Source of the DNA: Vibrio sp. HI00D65
Lineage (GTDB): Bacteria; Pseudomonadota; Gammaproteobacteria; Enterobacterales; Vibrionaceae
DNA length: 64,000 nucleotides
NCBI RefSeq assembly: GCF_001635455.1
Contig: NZ_LWEH01000016.1
Location: forward strand, 1-64,000
Reading direction: 5' to 3'
Shown here: positions 39,615 to 52,000 of the stretch, piece by piece
Layout of the letters: every line of letters begins with the position of its first letter
How positions within the stretch are numbered: position 1 is the first letter of the stretch
The notes under the pieces: generated by a model
Seen by the model: the letters and a program-made list of their open reading frames with translations, nothing else
Databases searched by the model: none
What the model was told of the DNA's origin: nothing
Program-made: the position numbers and the translations under genes

Positions 39615-40958
39615 TTACTCGCCTGCCACTTTCATAGACTCAAGCAGGATAGAACCCGTTTGAATTTGAGAGCGTGTTTCAACATCGTTACCAACTGCAA
39701 CGATCTGATTGAACATGTCTTTTAGGTTACCCGCGATCGTCACTTCCGATACTGGGTATTGGATTTCTCCATTCTCAACCCAGAAACCTGCCGCACCACG
39801 AGAGTAATCACCCGTTACGGTATTCACGCCTTGGCCCATCACTTCAGTTACGAGGAAACCTGTGCCCAACTCTTTAAGCATCTGCTCAAAGTTTTGGCCT
39901 GTCGATTTAACGAACCAGTTATGAATACCACCAGCATGACCCGTCGGACTCATATCCATTTTACGTGCTGCGTAACTCGTTAGTAGGTAAGTTGCGAGTA
40001 CACCATCAGTGATGATTTCACGATCTTGAGTAAGCACACCTTCACTATCAAATGGGCTAGATGCCAAACCGCGTAAGATATGAGGGCGCTCAGAGATGTT
40101 GAACCAATCAGGCAAGATTTTCTGACCTAGATGATCCAATAGAAAAGACGCTTTGCGGTATAGGTTACCACCACTGATCGCCATCACTAGATGACCAACA
40201 AGGCCAGTCGCCACATCATTGGCGAACATGATCGGGTATTGACCTGTTGCTAGCTTTTTCGCATCTAAACGGCTAATCGTCTTTTCTGCTGCTTCTTGAC
40301 CTACTCGTTCAGGCGTCCATAACTCATCGCGGTGACGTGCAACGGTATAGCTGTAGTCACGTTCCATTTCACCATTAGCACCCTCACCAATCAAGCAACA
40401 GCTCGTGCTATGGCGGCTTGATGCATAGCTTGCTAGCAGGCCATGGCTGTTACCATAGACCTTAACACCGTAATGACTGTCGTAGCTTGCACCATCGCTT
40501 TGTTTGATTTTATCGCTGTAAGATAGCGCTTGTTTCTCAGCTGCAATCGCTATCTCAGCCGCGTAGTCTGGGTTCGGTTCATCAGGGTGGAAAAGGTCCA
40601 AGTCAGGAATCTCTTTCACCATGTATTCTTTTGCTGCAGGGCCTGCGAACGGATCTTCTGAGGTGTACTGAGCGATATCGAGTGCCGCTGCGACCGTTTG
40701 AGCAATCGCTTTTTCACTCAGATCAGATGTAGATGCACTGCCTTTTTTCTGGCCGCGATAAACAGTAATGCCTAGCGCACCATCACTATTAAATTCAACG
40801 TTTTCCACTTCACACATGCGTGTTGAAACACTCAAACCCGTTGACTTAGTAATAGCGACCTCAGCGGCGTCGGCACTCACAGAGGCCATGTCCAACGCTT
40901 TTGCAACTGCGGCTTCTAGATCAACTCTTTGCTGGGCGACTTGCTGTTTTACATCCAT
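39615..40958 (-). CDS. pmbA: Metalloprotease PmbA (TldE)
   Basis: 447 residues from ATG at 40958 ([17 protein letters not shown]); the longer open frame runs into the divergent yjgA start and is not used. PmbA/TldE pairs with TldD in a heterodimeric protease that processes microcin precursors and degrades some antitoxins. TldE lacks the zinc motif carried by TldD, in line with this sequence. tldD is not in this window. Confidence 0.95.
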   Translation of the reverse strand: MDVKQQVAQQRVDLEAAVAKALDMASVSADAAEVAITKSTGLSVSTRMCEVENVEFNSDGALGITVYRGQKKGSASTSDLSEKAIAQTVAAALDIAQYTSEDPFAGPAAKEYMVKEIPDLDLFHPDEPNPDYAAEIAIAAEKQALSYSDKIKQSDGASYDSHYGVKVYGNSHGLLASYASSRHSTSCCLIGEGANGEMERDYSYTVARHRDELWTPERVGQEAAEKTISRLDAKKLATGQYPIMFANDVATGLVGHLVMAISGGNLYRKASFLLDHLGQKILPDWFNISERPHILRGLASSPFDSEGVLTQDREIITDGVLATYLLTSYAARKMDMSPTGHAGGIHNWFVKSTGQNFEQMLKELGTGFLVTEVMGQGVNTVTGDYSRGAAGFWVENGEIQYPVSEVTIAGNLKDMFNQIVAVGNDVETRSQIQTGSILLESMKVAGE

Positions 40959-41076
40959 ATCTATTCTAATTTTGTAGGTCAATATTACATAGGATAACAA
41001 GAATTTCGCTTTCTCCCCAAGATTCTTGCTAAAATAGGCAATATATTCGTTTGAGATAGTGACATAGGCAGAAAAG

Positions 41077-41601
41077 ATGGCTCGCAAAAACCAAAAAGCT
41101 CCATGGGAACCAGAAGAAGAAATCATCTGGGTAAGTAAAACCGAAATGAAAACGGACATGGAAGCCCTACAGAAACTAGGGGAAGAACTTGTTACCCTAA
41201 AGCCATCAGTATTAGAGAAATTCCCTCTGTCTGAAGATTTGGCACTCGCGATTAAAGACGCACAACGCTTTAAGAACGAAGCAAAACGTCGCCAACTTCA
41301 ATACATTGGTAAGATCATGCGTAACATCGACCCAGAGCCGATTCAAGCGGCATTGGACAAGGTACGTAACAAACACTCACAAGCAACAGCAGAGCTGCAC
41401 AAGCTTGAGCAACTGCGTGACCGTATCGTTGAAGAAGGTGATGCTGCTATTTCAGAAGTCATGGAGATGTACCCTGAAGCAGACCGTCAACGTCTTCGTC
41501 AACTTGCTCGCCAAGCTAACAAAGAGAAGAAAGCAAACAAGCCAGCAAAGGCTTTCCGTGAGGTCTTCCAAATCCTGAAAGAGCTAAAACAAGAAGACTA
41601 A
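41077..41601 (+). CDS. darP: Ribosome-associated protein YjgA (DarP)
   Basis: 174 residues, basic and helical. YjgA/DarP associates with the large ribosomal subunit precursor and aids its maturation. [20 protein letters not shown] near the start and [20 protein letters not shown] are typical. Divergent from pmbA, as in E. coli. Confidence 0.94.
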   Translation: MARKNQKAPWEPEEEIIWVSKTEMKTDMEALQKLGEELVTLKPSVLEKFPLSEDLALAIKDAQRFKNEAKRRQLQYIGKIMRNIDPEPIQAALDKVRNKHSQATAELHKLEQLRDRIVEEGDAAISEVMEMYPEADRQRLRQLARQANKEKKANKPAKAFREVFQILKELKQED

Positions 41602-41623
41602 TCCGTCATCGCTTTATCAGTTA

Positions 41624-41658
41624 CTAAAAAAAGACCTAGCACACGCTAGGTTTTTTTG
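41624..41658. terminator. Terminator between yjgA and thiQ
   Basis: AAAAAAAGACCTAGC, loop acac, GCTAGGTTTTTTT; convergent genes on both sides. Confidence 0.85.
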
Positions 41659-41678
41659 ATTCTATTGGCAATTGAGTA

Positions 41679-42386
41679 CTACTCACCAGCTCTTACAAAT
41701 GAGCTCAACTCTGACTGCGGGTGGTCAACCGTTAGCATTTCTATCGAGTCCTCGACTAACACCTTACCCAACGCAACGAACACAAACTTATTCGCAATAC
41801 TACGCGCATCACCTAAATGGTGCGTCACCATCAAAACAGTAATATTGCGTTCTGCAGCTAGCCGTTTCACAAGGCAAAGCATCTCTTCTCGTAGTAACGG
41901 ATCCAGCGCCGAGAATGGTTCATCAAGTAACCAAATATCGTGAGGTTGAACGAAACAACGTGCTAATGCGACACGCTGACGCTGACCACCAGATAACTGT
42001 TCAGGCAACCTATCCAAATACTCAGCGACGCCAACTTGGGCAGCCGCTTGCTCCACCGCTTGCTTTTGGGTTGCAGTAAGCTTTAAGCCTGGGTGTAATC
42101 CTAAGCCAATGTTTTCACGCACCGTGAGATGAGCAAACAGGTTATGCTCTTGAAACAACATTGCCAATGGGCGCTGATGCGCTTCTTTACCAATCAGCGA
42201 TTGCCCGGCGACAGAGATCTCTCCGGATGTCGGCTCAATAAAGCCCGCCACTAAAGCCAGCAGGGTTGATTTACCCGCGCCACTTGGTCCCATTAGAGCA
42301 ACAATATCGCCCTGCTCTGCTTGGAAATCAAAACTAAACAACTCTTGGTGATAGTGGTAATCCACACCTTTCATCACTAACATCAT
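41679..42386 (-). CDS. thiQ: Thiamine ABC transporter ATPase ThiQ
   Basis: 235 residues. Walker A GPSGAGKSTLL, signature LSGGQRQRVALARC, Walker B IWLLDEPFSALDP and switch MVTHHLGDAR. Powers import of thiamine and its phosphates with ThiB and ThiP. Last gene of thiBPQ, 7 nt after thiP. Confidence 0.95.
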   Translation of the reverse strand: MMLVMKGVDYHYHQELFSFDFQAEQGDIVALMGPSGAGKSTLLALVAGFIEPTSGEISVAGQSLIGKEAHQRPLAMLFQEHNLFAHLTVRENIGLGLHPGLKLTATQKQAVEQAAAQVGVAEYLDRLPEQLSGGQRQRVALARCFVQPHDIWLLDEPFSALDPLLREEMLCLVKRLAAERNITVLMVTHHLGDARSIANKFVFVALGKVLVEDSIEMLTVDHPQSELSSFVRAGE

Positions 42387-42393
42387 CGGTCCC

Positions 42394-43989
42394 TTAACTC
42401 TTTAGCTTTGAGCTTCGAGTAAACAAAAATTCAATCAGGCTAAAACTGCCAACACTCAACAACAGTAGACTCACTGACACCACTGCCGCTGCTTCCATTT
42501 GATAGCTACCTAATAATTGGAATAGATACAAAGGCAAGGTTCTAAAGTCTTGGCTACCAAACAAGGCAATCGCGCTTAGATCGCCCATCGCCAACATAAA
42601 GCTGATAGAGAAAGCCTGCGCCATCGGTTTACGCAATGCACGCCACTCCACTAACCTAAAGCGAGTAAAGCCGGTCATACCCAAACTGGCACACACATAT
42701 TGATATTGCTGAGACAGATGCAACATAGGTTGGGCGAGTGTCTTAATCACATAAGGCAGCGCCATTAGGCTATTTACAGCAATCACAATAAAGAAAGCCA
42801 AACTGAACACATCGGTAAATGAACGTAACAATAAGAAGATACCTGTGCTGATCACTAATCCCGGCGTCACCAAGATCATAGTGCCGATCAACTCGATCTT
42901 ATCAGCTCTGATCGTCTTGTTTTGCAAGCGCCATGCACGACTGGTGAGCAATATCGCGATACCTATACCGACTGCAATAACACTCGCCAATAAAGCGACT
43001 CTTACCGAAGTCATCAACGCCGCCCAAAACGGCTCACTACTCAGTACAGTCAATGCCTGAGCGTTAATACCACTAACAAGCACCATCAACAGTGGCGGTA
43101 ATACGAGTATTGAGACTATGATGATCCAAAAGCTATCCCAAGCTTTTGACCACCAGCTGTCCTTAACCAAATACTTCTCTTCCGACAGCTGACTCGCGGT
43201 CACTGAGATAGGCTTAGATAGGCGCTGAATACTCACCGCTAACACGCCACATAAAAGCATTTGCCATATCGCCAGCAAAGCCCCTGCTTGCAGATCAAAG
43301 TCGAACTTAATCGCCTGATAAATAGCAAGCTCGATAGTGGTTGATTTCGGACCACCACCTAGCGCCATCACAGTTGCAAAGCTGGTAAAGCACAGCATGA
43401 AGACTAAGCCACATACATGGGGTAACTGTTGTCTTAAGCGAGGCCATTCAACCCATCTGAATTTATTCCAATGACTCATGCCTAAATGCGCGCATAACTT
43501 GTGTTGCTCAGCAGGCACGGTATCTAACGCTTGCAAAAGTAAGCGACAGGCATAAGGCAGATTGAAGAAGACGTGTGCCAACAAAATACCATTCAAGCCA
43601 TAAATCGAGAATGGGAGCTCAATATCGAAGTTCGCCAAGAATTTAGCTAACCGCCCACTGTTACCGTAAATCGCCAGCAAGCCAAATACACCGACTAACA
43701 CAGGCAGAACAAGAGTCGACGCAAAAAGCCTTAACAGTAGCGCTCGCCCAAAAAACTGTCTGCGACACAGGGCGTGTGCAATAGGTATAGCAAAACCAAC
43801 ACTCAGTACCGTTGAGAGTGTCGCTTGATAAAAGCTGAACTTCGTTACATGCCAATAATAGGGATCGGACCATACTTGGCTGATATCAAGAGAAGGGGCA
43901 TTGCTAAGCAATGCCCCTACTGCTGAAACCACGAAGGAGGTAATGAGTATCGCGACCCAAATACCGACCTTAGGCGTTTTCTTTATCAT
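42394..43989 (-). CDS. thiP: Thiamine ABC transporter permease ThiP
   Basis: 531 residues from ATG at 43989 (MIKKTPKVGIWVAILITSF); a TTG 33 nt upstream is in frame. Two fused BPD permease domains of about six membrane segments each, with the ATPase-docking loops EWPRLRQQLPHVCGLV and EWRALRKPMAQAFSI. Middle gene of thiBPQ. Confidence 0.94.
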   Translation of the reverse strand: MIKKTPKVGIWVAILITSFVVSAVGALLSNAPSLDISQVWSDPYYWHVTKFSFYQATLSTVLSVGFAIPIAHALCRRQFFGRALLLRLFASTLVLPVLVGVFGLLAIYGNSGRLAKFLANFDIELPFSIYGLNGILLAHVFFNLPYACRLLLQALDTVPAEQHKLCAHLGMSHWNKFRWVEWPRLRQQLPHVCGLVFMLCFTSFATVMALGGGPKSTTIELAIYQAIKFDFDLQAGALLAIWQMLLCGVLAVSIQRLSKPISVTASQLSEEKYLVKDSWWSKAWDSFWIIIVSILVLPPLLMVLVSGINAQALTVLSSEPFWAALMTSVRVALLASVIAVGIGIAILLTSRAWRLQNKTIRADKIELIGTMILVTPGLVISTGIFLLLRSFTDVFSLAFFIVIAVNSLMALPYVIKTLAQPMLHLSQQYQYVCASLGMTGFTRFRLVEWRALRKPMAQAFSISFMLAMGDLSAIALFGSQDFRTLPLYLFQLLGSYQMEAAAVVSVSLLLLSVGSFSLIEFLFTRSSKLKS

Positions 43990-44071
43990 AAATTGATTAT
44001 TACCGTAAAAAGTCCATTCCAAACGTAAAGAATGGATTTAAATACAGGTCGCTCATTCTGTTAAAAGTAAA

Positions 44072-45064
44072 TTAAAAAGTAAGTGCACTCTGCCATTCAC
44101 GAATCCAAGGCTTACGCTTCTCGGCGATCTCTTCAGAGCTAAAGCTTAACGCTTGCTGAGGTACCGTCAGTTGTTCGAAACCTTTAGGTAGCTCAACATC
44201 TGTCACTGGGTACATCCAGTTGCCTGTTGGCATCGCAGATTGGAATTCATCACTTAGGATAAACGCCATAAACTCATCAGCAAGCTTTTCATTCTTACTG
44301 CCTTTGACCTTTGCAGCGACTTCCACTTGAGTGTAATGCCCCTCTTCAAAGTTCGCAGCTGCGTACTTAGAATCGTTCTCTGCAATGATGTGGTAAGCCG
44401 GAGAAGTGGTGTAAGACAATACTAGATCAGATTCACCCTCTAGGAACATAGAGTAAGCTTCAGACCAGCCTTTAGTTACCGTCACCGTTTTCTGAGCTAG
44501 CTTCTTCCAAGCCGCTGTCGCTTCATCACCGTACACCGATTTCATCCAAAGCATCATGCCTTGGCCAGGTGTCGATGTCCGTGGATCTTGGTAGATAACC
44601 TTCAGGTCTTCACGTTGCTCAACCAACTCTTTCAGACTTTTCGGTGGGTTTGCTAGCTTCTCTGTGTTGTAGACAAAAGCGAAGTAGCCAAAGTCATAAG
44701 GTACAAATGTATTATCGTCCCAGCCATTTGGCAGTGTTACTGATGATGTGTCAACATTGTGCTCAGCCAGTAAACCAGTCGCTTTCGCTTCAGCCATCAG
44801 ATTATTGTCTAAGCCCAGAACGATGTCAGCTTTGCTGTTGCCACCTTCAAGACGTAAACGGTTAAGAATAGATACGCCATCTTCGAGCGCAACAAAATTC
44901 ACATCACAGCCACACTTTTCTTCAAATGCTTTCTCTACAGCAGGACGAGGCCCCCAATCAGCAGCAAAAGAGTCATAGGTGTATACGGTTAACGTATCGT
45001 CTGCAGCAAAGGCAGAAAAAGAGATCGCTGTAGTAACAGCAAGGGTAGTTAATGTGAATTTCAC
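44072..45064 (-). CDS. thiB: Thiamine-binding periplasmic protein ThiB
   Basis: 330 residues. Signal peptide (MKFTLTTLAVTTAISFSAFA), then DDTLTVYTYDSFAADWGPRP, the usual start of the mature protein. Captures thiamine, thiamine phosphate and TPP for ThiPQ. Start is GTG with GGAGAG upstream. It is the first gene behind a TPP riboswitch. Confidence 0.96.
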   Translation of the reverse strand: MKFTLTTLAVTTAISFSAFAADDTLTVYTYDSFAADWGPRPAVEKAFEEKCGCDVNFVALEDGVSILNRLRLEGGNSKADIVLGLDNNLMAEAKATGLLAEHNVDTSSVTLPNGWDDNTFVPYDFGYFAFVYNTEKLANPPKSLKELVEQREDLKVIYQDPRTSTPGQGMMLWMKSVYGDEATAAWKKLAQKTVTVTKGWSEAYSMFLEGESDLVLSYTTSPAYHIIAENDSKYAAANFEEGHYTQVEVAAKVKGSKNEKLADEFMAFILSDEFQSAMPTGNWMYPVTDVELPKGFEQLTVPQQALSFSSEEIAEKRKPWIREWQSALTF

Positions 45065-45130
45065 TGGACGCTCTCCATGGTCTGAGCGGCACAGGTTTGA
45101 GGGAGGATAACGATAGAGGTTGTTCCTAAC

Positions 45131-45238
45131 TCAATTCCTACGCCAGCATTATCTGGTTCAGGTTTACGGGTCCCAAGCACCTGCTTGATCTCAGCTCGCA
45201 TTCATTATTTGAATGGTTTGCTCCCCGATGAGTGTCCG
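45131..45238 (-). promoter_or_regulatory. TPP riboswitch (THI element)
   Basis: On the reverse strand: ACTCATCGGGGAGC, then GCTGAGATC (conserved CUGAGA bulge), then ACCCGTAAACCTGAACCAGA followed by TAATGCTGGCGTAGGAA, the core of the thi box. Base-paired P1 ends fall near both boundaries. It lies 67 nt before the thiB start, so TPP should lower expression of thiBPQ, probably at translation, since no obvious terminator follows. Confidence 0.95.
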
Positions 45239-45280
45239 GAATTGTAATTCGATTTTTAACAATAAGCTATCAAGTTTGGA

Positions 45281-45904
45281 TCAATTACGTTGATCATAGC
45301 CCCATCTAGGCACTAAACCTTGGTCAATAGCTAGATGGTCCAGAATGCGCGCCACCATAAAATCGACTAAGTCTTCTATTGACTTAGGCTGGTGATAAAA
45401 ACCCGGAGCAGCTGGCATGATGGTCACGCCCATCGTCGACAACTTGTGCATGTTCTCTAGGTGTAGTGTTGAGAATGGCGTTTCACGAACCACCAATAGC
45501 AGCTGGCCTCGCTCTTTCATCACCACATCTGCTGCGCGCTCAATCAGGTTGTCCGATAACCCATGGGCTATCGATGCCAAACTGCCCGCAGAACATGGAC
45601 AAACCACCATCTGCTTCGGCGCTGCAGAACCTGATGCTACAGGAGAGAACCAGTCATCTTTTCCGCACACCACCAACTTTTCTGGATCGCAGCACAAGTG
45701 CTTAACCAAGGCTTGCTTTGCCGCATCCGGCCCGGCAGATAACTTGAGCTCATGCTCTGTTGCCAACACCACTCGCGCTGCCGAGGAAATCAACAGGTAG
45801 ACCTGATAGTCTGCTGCCAACAAGCATTCAAGCAAACGCAGTCCGTAAGGCGCACCAGATGCGCCAGTGAAGGCAAGAGTTATCGCTTTATCGTGTTTTG
45901 TCAT
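45281..45904 (-). CDS. ubiX: Flavin prenyltransferase UbiX
   Basis: 207 residues. Makes the prenylated FMN cofactor for the UbiD decarboxylase in ubiquinone synthesis. N-terminal FMN-binding [17 protein letters not shown], a central [14 protein letters not shown] and C-terminal [20 protein letters not shown] are family motifs. It follows mpl on the same strand, 38 nt apart. Confidence 0.95.
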   Translation of the reverse strand: MTKHDKAITLAFTGASGAPYGLRLLECLLAADYQVYLLISSAARVVLATEHELKLSAGPDAAKQALVKHLCCDPEKLVVCGKDDWFSPVASGSAAPKQMVVCPCSAGSLASIAHGLSDNLIERAADVVMKERGQLLLVVRETPFSTLHLENMHKLSTMGVTIMPAAPGFYHQPKSIEDLVDFMVARILDHLAIDQGLVPRWGYDQRN

Positions 45905-45942
45905 GTTCTCAGTTACTTCAAATTATAAGGTCGTGGATTGGA

Positions 45943-47301
45943 TTAACCTTTAAGAGCTAACGCATCCAACAGTTTCTGGTGAATACCACCAAAGCCACCA
46001 TTACTCATTACCAGAATTTGGTCGCCCGCTTGCGCCTCTGAGACAATTTTAGCAACAAATACATCCATATCATCACTAACATGTGCAGGCTGGTGACAAG
46101 CATCCGCGACATCCTGTACCGACCAATCAATGTTGTCCGGCTGGAATAAGTAGGTGGAATCCGCTTGTTTGAGCGAATCAGCCAAAGTTTCTTTATGCAC
46201 ACCACGCTTCATGGTGGCGGAACGAGGCTCTAAAACGGCAATGATTTTTTTCGAGTCGACCTTATTACGTAAACCGCCGAGCGTAAGTTCAATCGCCGTT
46301 GGGTGATGCGCAAAATCATCATAAACAGACACACCAGCGACCTCGCCTTTAAATTCTAGACGACGTTTAGTATTGATGAATTTAGCCAACGATTCGCACG
46401 CTAAATCTGGTGTCACTCCCACATGCCTTGCCGCAGCAATCGCCATAAGAGCATTGTTGACGTTGTGATCACCAACCAGGTCCCAATCTACCGTACCAAC
46501 ACACTCACCTTGGAAGTAAACTTCAAATTGAGAGCCATCTTTAACTAGCTTTTTGGCATCCCAATCGCCCGCTTCGCCACTCGATTCTGTCTCGCTCCAA
46601 CAGCCACGTGATAAAACATCTTGAATAGCGGTATCTTGCTTGGGTGAGAAAATACGACCATTGCCAGGCACAGTTCGCACTAAATGGTGGAATTGACGTT
46701 TGATAGCTTCAAGATCGTCAAAGATATCTGCATGATCGAACTCAAGGTTATTTATCACCAAGGTTCTTGGGTGGTAATGAACGAACTTAGAGCGTTTGTC
46801 GAAAAAAGCACTGTCATATTCGTCGGCTTCTACGACGAAGAACATGCTGTCACCTAGGCGAGCAGAGATACCAAAGTTACCTAGCACCCCACCAACCAAG
46901 AAGCCTGGGGCATAACCGCAGTCTTCTAAAACCCAAGCCAGCATGCTGGAAGTTGTGGTTTTACCGTGAGTACCGGACACCGCAAGAACCCAACGGTCGT
47001 GCAGTAAGAACTCTTGCAGCCATTGTGGACCAGATGTGTATCTAAGGTTGTTATCCAAGACATACTCAACACATGGGTTACCACGACTCATGGCATTACC
47101 GATAACCACCAGGTCAGGCCTAGGCTCTAGTTGGCTTGGGTCGAACCCTTCAATAATTTCAATCCCTTGCGACTCCAACAAAGTACTCATTGGAGGATAA
47201 ACATTCGTGTCACTACCGGTAACCTTGTGACCTAATTGACGAGCCAATACCGCAGCACCGCCCATGAAGGTGCCACAAATTCCTAAGATATGAATATGCA
47301 T
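45943..47301 (-). CDS. mpl: UDP-MurNAc:tripeptide ligase Mpl
   Basis: 452 residues. Recycles the cell-wall tripeptide L-Ala-gamma-D-Glu-meso-Dap by attaching it to UDP-MurNAc. Mur-ligase fold: N-terminal LGICGTFMGGAAVLARQLGH, ATP loop VSGTHGKTTTSSML, and NNLEFDHADIFDDLEAIKRQ. Divergent from fbp, as in E. coli where the two genes are also neighbours. Confidence 0.95.
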   Translation of the reverse strand: MHIHILGICGTFMGGAAVLARQLGHKVTGSDTNVYPPMSTLLESQGIEIIEGFDPSQLEPRPDLVVIGNAMSRGNPCVEYVLDNNLRYTSGPQWLQEFLLHDRWVLAVSGTHGKTTTSSMLAWVLEDCGYAPGFLVGGVLGNFGISARLGDSMFFVVEADEYDSAFFDKRSKFVHYHPRTLVINNLEFDHADIFDDLEAIKRQFHHLVRTVPGNGRIFSPKQDTAIQDVLSRGCWSETESSGEAGDWDAKKLVKDGSQFEVYFQGECVGTVDWDLVGDHNVNNALMAIAAARHVGVTPDLACESLAKFINTKRRLEFKGEVAGVSVYDDFAHHPTAIELTLGGLRNKVDSKKIIAVLEPRSATMKRGVHKETLADSLKQADSTYLFQPDNIDWSVQDVADACHQPAHVSDDMDVFVAKIVSEAQAGDQILVMSNGGFGGIHQKLLDALALKG

Positions 47302-47537
47302 AAATTGCTTCCAAACGCTTGGCTAATATAAACAGTGCCTAATTAAAACGGCTTGTACTCATTATCATTAAATGAAGATTAAAAGCGAGCGGCAATGCAA
47401 AACAATTTGAGTCGACATAGTAAGTGAGATCTGTGTCGCTTAGTTCATTACCATTAAAAAGATCTAAGCCTTAGAATTTAGGTAAGCGTCTAGATGAATA
47501 AAGCCCGCTTAAGAGGCAAATTCTATGGTGCTCAAAT

Positions 47538-47547
47538 CCCCCCCCCC
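47538..47547. repeat. Poly-C tract (10 C) upstream of fbp
   Basis: An uninterrupted run of ten cytosines ending 29 bp before the fbp start codon, in otherwise A/T-rich DNA. Tracts of this kind are prone to slipped-strand length change; it probably lies in the fbp 5' untranslated region or promoter. Confidence 0.8.
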
Positions 47548-47567
47548 TAATATTCAGAGAAGTTTAA

Positions 47568-48587
<1,020 letters not shown>

Positions 48588-48617
48588 CCCTCTCGTTTCT
48601 TTCGCAACTTAATCTCA

Positions 48618-48650
48618 TTAAAAAGCCAGCATCGAAATGCTGGCTTTTTG
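48618..48650. terminator. Terminator between fbp and the GGCT-like gene
   Basis: AAAAAGCCAGCAT, loop cgaa, ATGCTGGCTTTTTG; usable by both convergent genes. Confidence 0.85.
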
Positions 48651-48670
48651 TTGTCTCGCTAGATGATTAG

Positions 48671-49030
48671 CTAATTGGAATCCCTGTTCCGCTTACACCA
48701 GTCCCCCGAAAATATTTCTTTATTAGCTGTTAGATCAAGCTGATACAAATATACCCATGCTAATCCAAATATAGTCTCTATTTGCTCACGACGATACTCG
48801 ATAGGCACATCTTCTAGCCGATCGAGCGACTCCAAAACTTCGTCGTTAATCAAATAGACCTCCCCTGCGACACTTTTCTCTCCAAAAATCATCGCGGGAT
48901 AAACATCTAGGTCAAAAAGAGCATATTCCTCTGGAGTATCAAACCTACCTAGTAATTGACAGCCCTTTAAATAATGGTGATTGGATTGGCCTTGCCTCAA
49001 GGTTCCATACACAAAAACAAGATGCTTCAT
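48671..49030 (-). CDS. ytfP: Gamma-glutamylcyclotransferase-like protein YtfP
   Basis: 119 residues of the GGCT/AIG2-like fold. The VFVYGTLRQGQSNHHYL opening is the family's substrate-binding loop, and the candidate catalytic acid is the Glu in VAGEVYL. Substrate unproven. It follows tamB, as ytfP does in E. coli, with about 60 bp between. Confidence 0.9.
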   Translation of the reverse strand: MKHLVFVYGTLRQGQSNHHYLKGCQLLGRFDTPEEYALFDLDVYPAMIFGEKSVAGEVYLINDEVLESLDRLEDVPIEYRREQIETIFGLAWVYLYQLDLTANKEIFSGDWCKRNRDSN

Positions 49031-49089
49031 AAATCCTCCACACCATTCATACGAGCACGGTAATCGACGGCTGATGTATTCAAATAGCT

Positions 49090-52000
49090 TTATTCGAACT
49101 CAAATTGATAAAGGAGATCTACCGCACTGTCTAAACCAGAAACGGCTTCAACGTAGAGATCCTGCATCAATCGATAACGAACGGTAAACTCACCAAGCGA
49201 GTTGAAGATACCCACACCATACTTAACCTGTAAGCCTGGAAGAATGTAACCGCTTACCGTTACTTGTGAATCCTCACCAGAACCTGCGGTATCCAGTTGC
49301 AAATCTTGTACACCAAAGGCCTGACCTATCTTCCCGACTACCTTACCGCTCTTCGCTAAGCTCAAACCAATTAAAGTGGTTGTCATAGAGCCACTCGACT
49401 CGCCATCGATATCTTGCCCACGCAAGATGTAGGAAAGAACATTCGCTTGCGGCATCGCAGGGTCAGAATAAATCTCAATAGCAGGCTCTGTCGCCGGGCC
49501 AGTCACTCGAATACCCGCTGTCACATCATCTTGCGTATTGTCAGGGTTACGGATCGCATTGATCGCTACATAAGGCTGATCCGGTGGTCCATTCATCAAG
49601 ATCTTACCTTCTTCGATCAACAAGTCTTGACCGAAGGATTGGTAGGTACCATTAACGATGTTGACCTCACCAGTAACAAACGGACCTTGGTCTTTTTGAG
49701 CGACATTCAGTTTACCGACCAATTCACCTTCTAGGCCGAAGGCGGACAACTTAAAGTCATCGCCAATCGAGATATTAATGTTCGTCACGACATCAAATGG
49801 AATAGTCGATTCGCCCTCCGGTTGCAGATCTTTATTCAAGATAACTTGATCAGAAGAAACGCCAACCGCAGAAGGCGGCAAGTCTTCAACCACAATGCGT
49901 CCCCATGGTAATGCAATATTACCGGTAATTTTTGCAAGCTCAGGCGTAACGTCTATGGTCATATCAGGGACGACCTTAACCTTGACCATTGGAGGTACAT
50001 CCACCATTAATTCATCGGCAAATACCCTAACGTTCGAGTGCCATGCTTGAAGATCTTGCCACTCACCAGAGCCTTCAATATCAAGCTGTCCATCTGGCGT
50101 TTCTACATTGGCATCCAGCTTTGCACTATAGCCATCAAAGTCGAGGTCAATACGGCCATCTTTCACATCAATTGGAGTAACATCGCCTTTAACTTGAATG
50201 CCGCCCACTGAGAATTGCCCGAACACTTGAGGATGCATCAAAGAACCTTTTACCTGCAAGTCACTCGAAAGATCCGCTTTCAACAAGCTGTATTCACCTA
50301 AAATAGGCTGCAAGAAATCCAAATGGAAAGTCGTCAACTTAATCGCAGCATCGACCATCTTATCTTGTGCAAGAATATCAGGCAGCGACACAGTACCAGA
50401 CAAATCACCGTTATCAGAAACATCCAGTTTGAAGTCTGCATCTAGCTTGTTGTCTTTCAGTTGAGCGTTTAGAGCAACGCTCTCCCAACCGATTGTGATT
50501 GGTTCACCCACTTGTTGTACAGCCTGACCTTTGGGCATATCAAGGCTTATTGTGACTTCTGGCTGACCTTGTTCCGACCATTTTGCATGGGCTTTTACAT
50601 TGACTAAGCCTTGTAGTTCTGTCTCTTTAGGAACAAAGGCTTTAATCTGTTCAAAGTCGAACTGATTAATTGCAATCTTGGCCTCACCCGATTTTCCCGC
50701 ACGGATGTCTTCGTCCAGACACACACTCGAACCAGCTTGCTTCCAACAGTGCGCTTGGACATCAGCAAACTGCTTGTCGACATCAGCTTTAATAGAGACA
50801 GGTTGCTCAAGCACCCAAGGGCCTTGTTGAGTCGTGATTTTCACTCGGTCTAACGAGCCATTCCAAATAAGAGAAGGCTTTTGAATCAACTCACCAGAAA
50901 TCGCCAAACTTGTCGATACGATGTCGGATATGACATCTAACATCACAATATGCTTTTTCTCACCGCTACTGACCGTTAAATCGATGCTTTCTACGTTTTG
51001 TTTTTGATAGCTCAAGTTCTTGGCTTTTAACACCAGGTCGGCTTGCGCTTCAGGTAATGGCAATGGAACTACTGAACCATTAAGAGATAGTGACTCTAGT
51101 GTTGCTTCGCTATTCCAATCCACCTCATTAACGTTCAGTGCTAGATCAACCTTAGGCTCTTGAGTTGGGCCGCTAAGTTGGATGTTACCAATCACTTGTC
51201 CTTTTAAGCCAGGAACACTTTTAACAAGCTCAGGGAAGTAAATATCAACGCCCATATTCCACTGGTTATCCAGCTGTCCCTGCGCCTTAATCGAATTAAC
51301 GCCATGAGCCAAGCTCAAACCACTGGTTTTCAGTTTAGGCTCACCACTTGCGCTTCGATCTGACGCCGACAGCTGGCCTTCAATATCCAGTGTGTAACCA
51401 CGCAAGATACCCTCGATATCAAGCTTAGGTAGCTCAATCGCCCAGCCACCAGCCTCAGTCAATTCACCCGAGGTCACTAAGCTACCGCTGATATTACCTT
51501 CCGCTTCAGGCCACTGCAGTCCAGGTTGAATATCTTTTAGGGATACATCTGCTTGCCAATTAACAAGCTTTGCCCAGCTAGCTTTTGCCGTACCATGGAG
51601 CTCACCGCCCAAGGTGTTCAATTTCAGTCGCTCAAGCTCTATTTTTTCAGGGGTACCTTTACCCTGTAAGTCGATGGCTAGGGCTGGAATCTCCTTACCG
51701 TCCGCCTCACCTTTAAGATGAACATTAAAACCATCTAATGAGCCATCAGCCTTGAAGCGTTCAATTTCAGCTTGGTAATCGCTTTCACCATTTAGAGGCC
51801 ATTGTGCTTGTCCATCTTCTAGCAGTAAATCAAATGGCAGTGTCGGCTCTAAAGGTTGAAGATCCCCAGAGAGCTTTGCTTCTATCAAGTCAGAAAACTG
51901 CGAGTCGAGCTGTAGCTTAGCCACACTACCTTGTGCTTTTAGTGATAACTTCTGACCAGCAAGGTCGGTTTCCTTCACCTTAGCGTCCAATGAAAGCTCT

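Noticed and set aside
47355..47380. Fur-like site between mpl and fbp
   Set aside because: Only one half (ATGATAATGA, reverse strand) fits the consensus; the other half does not.
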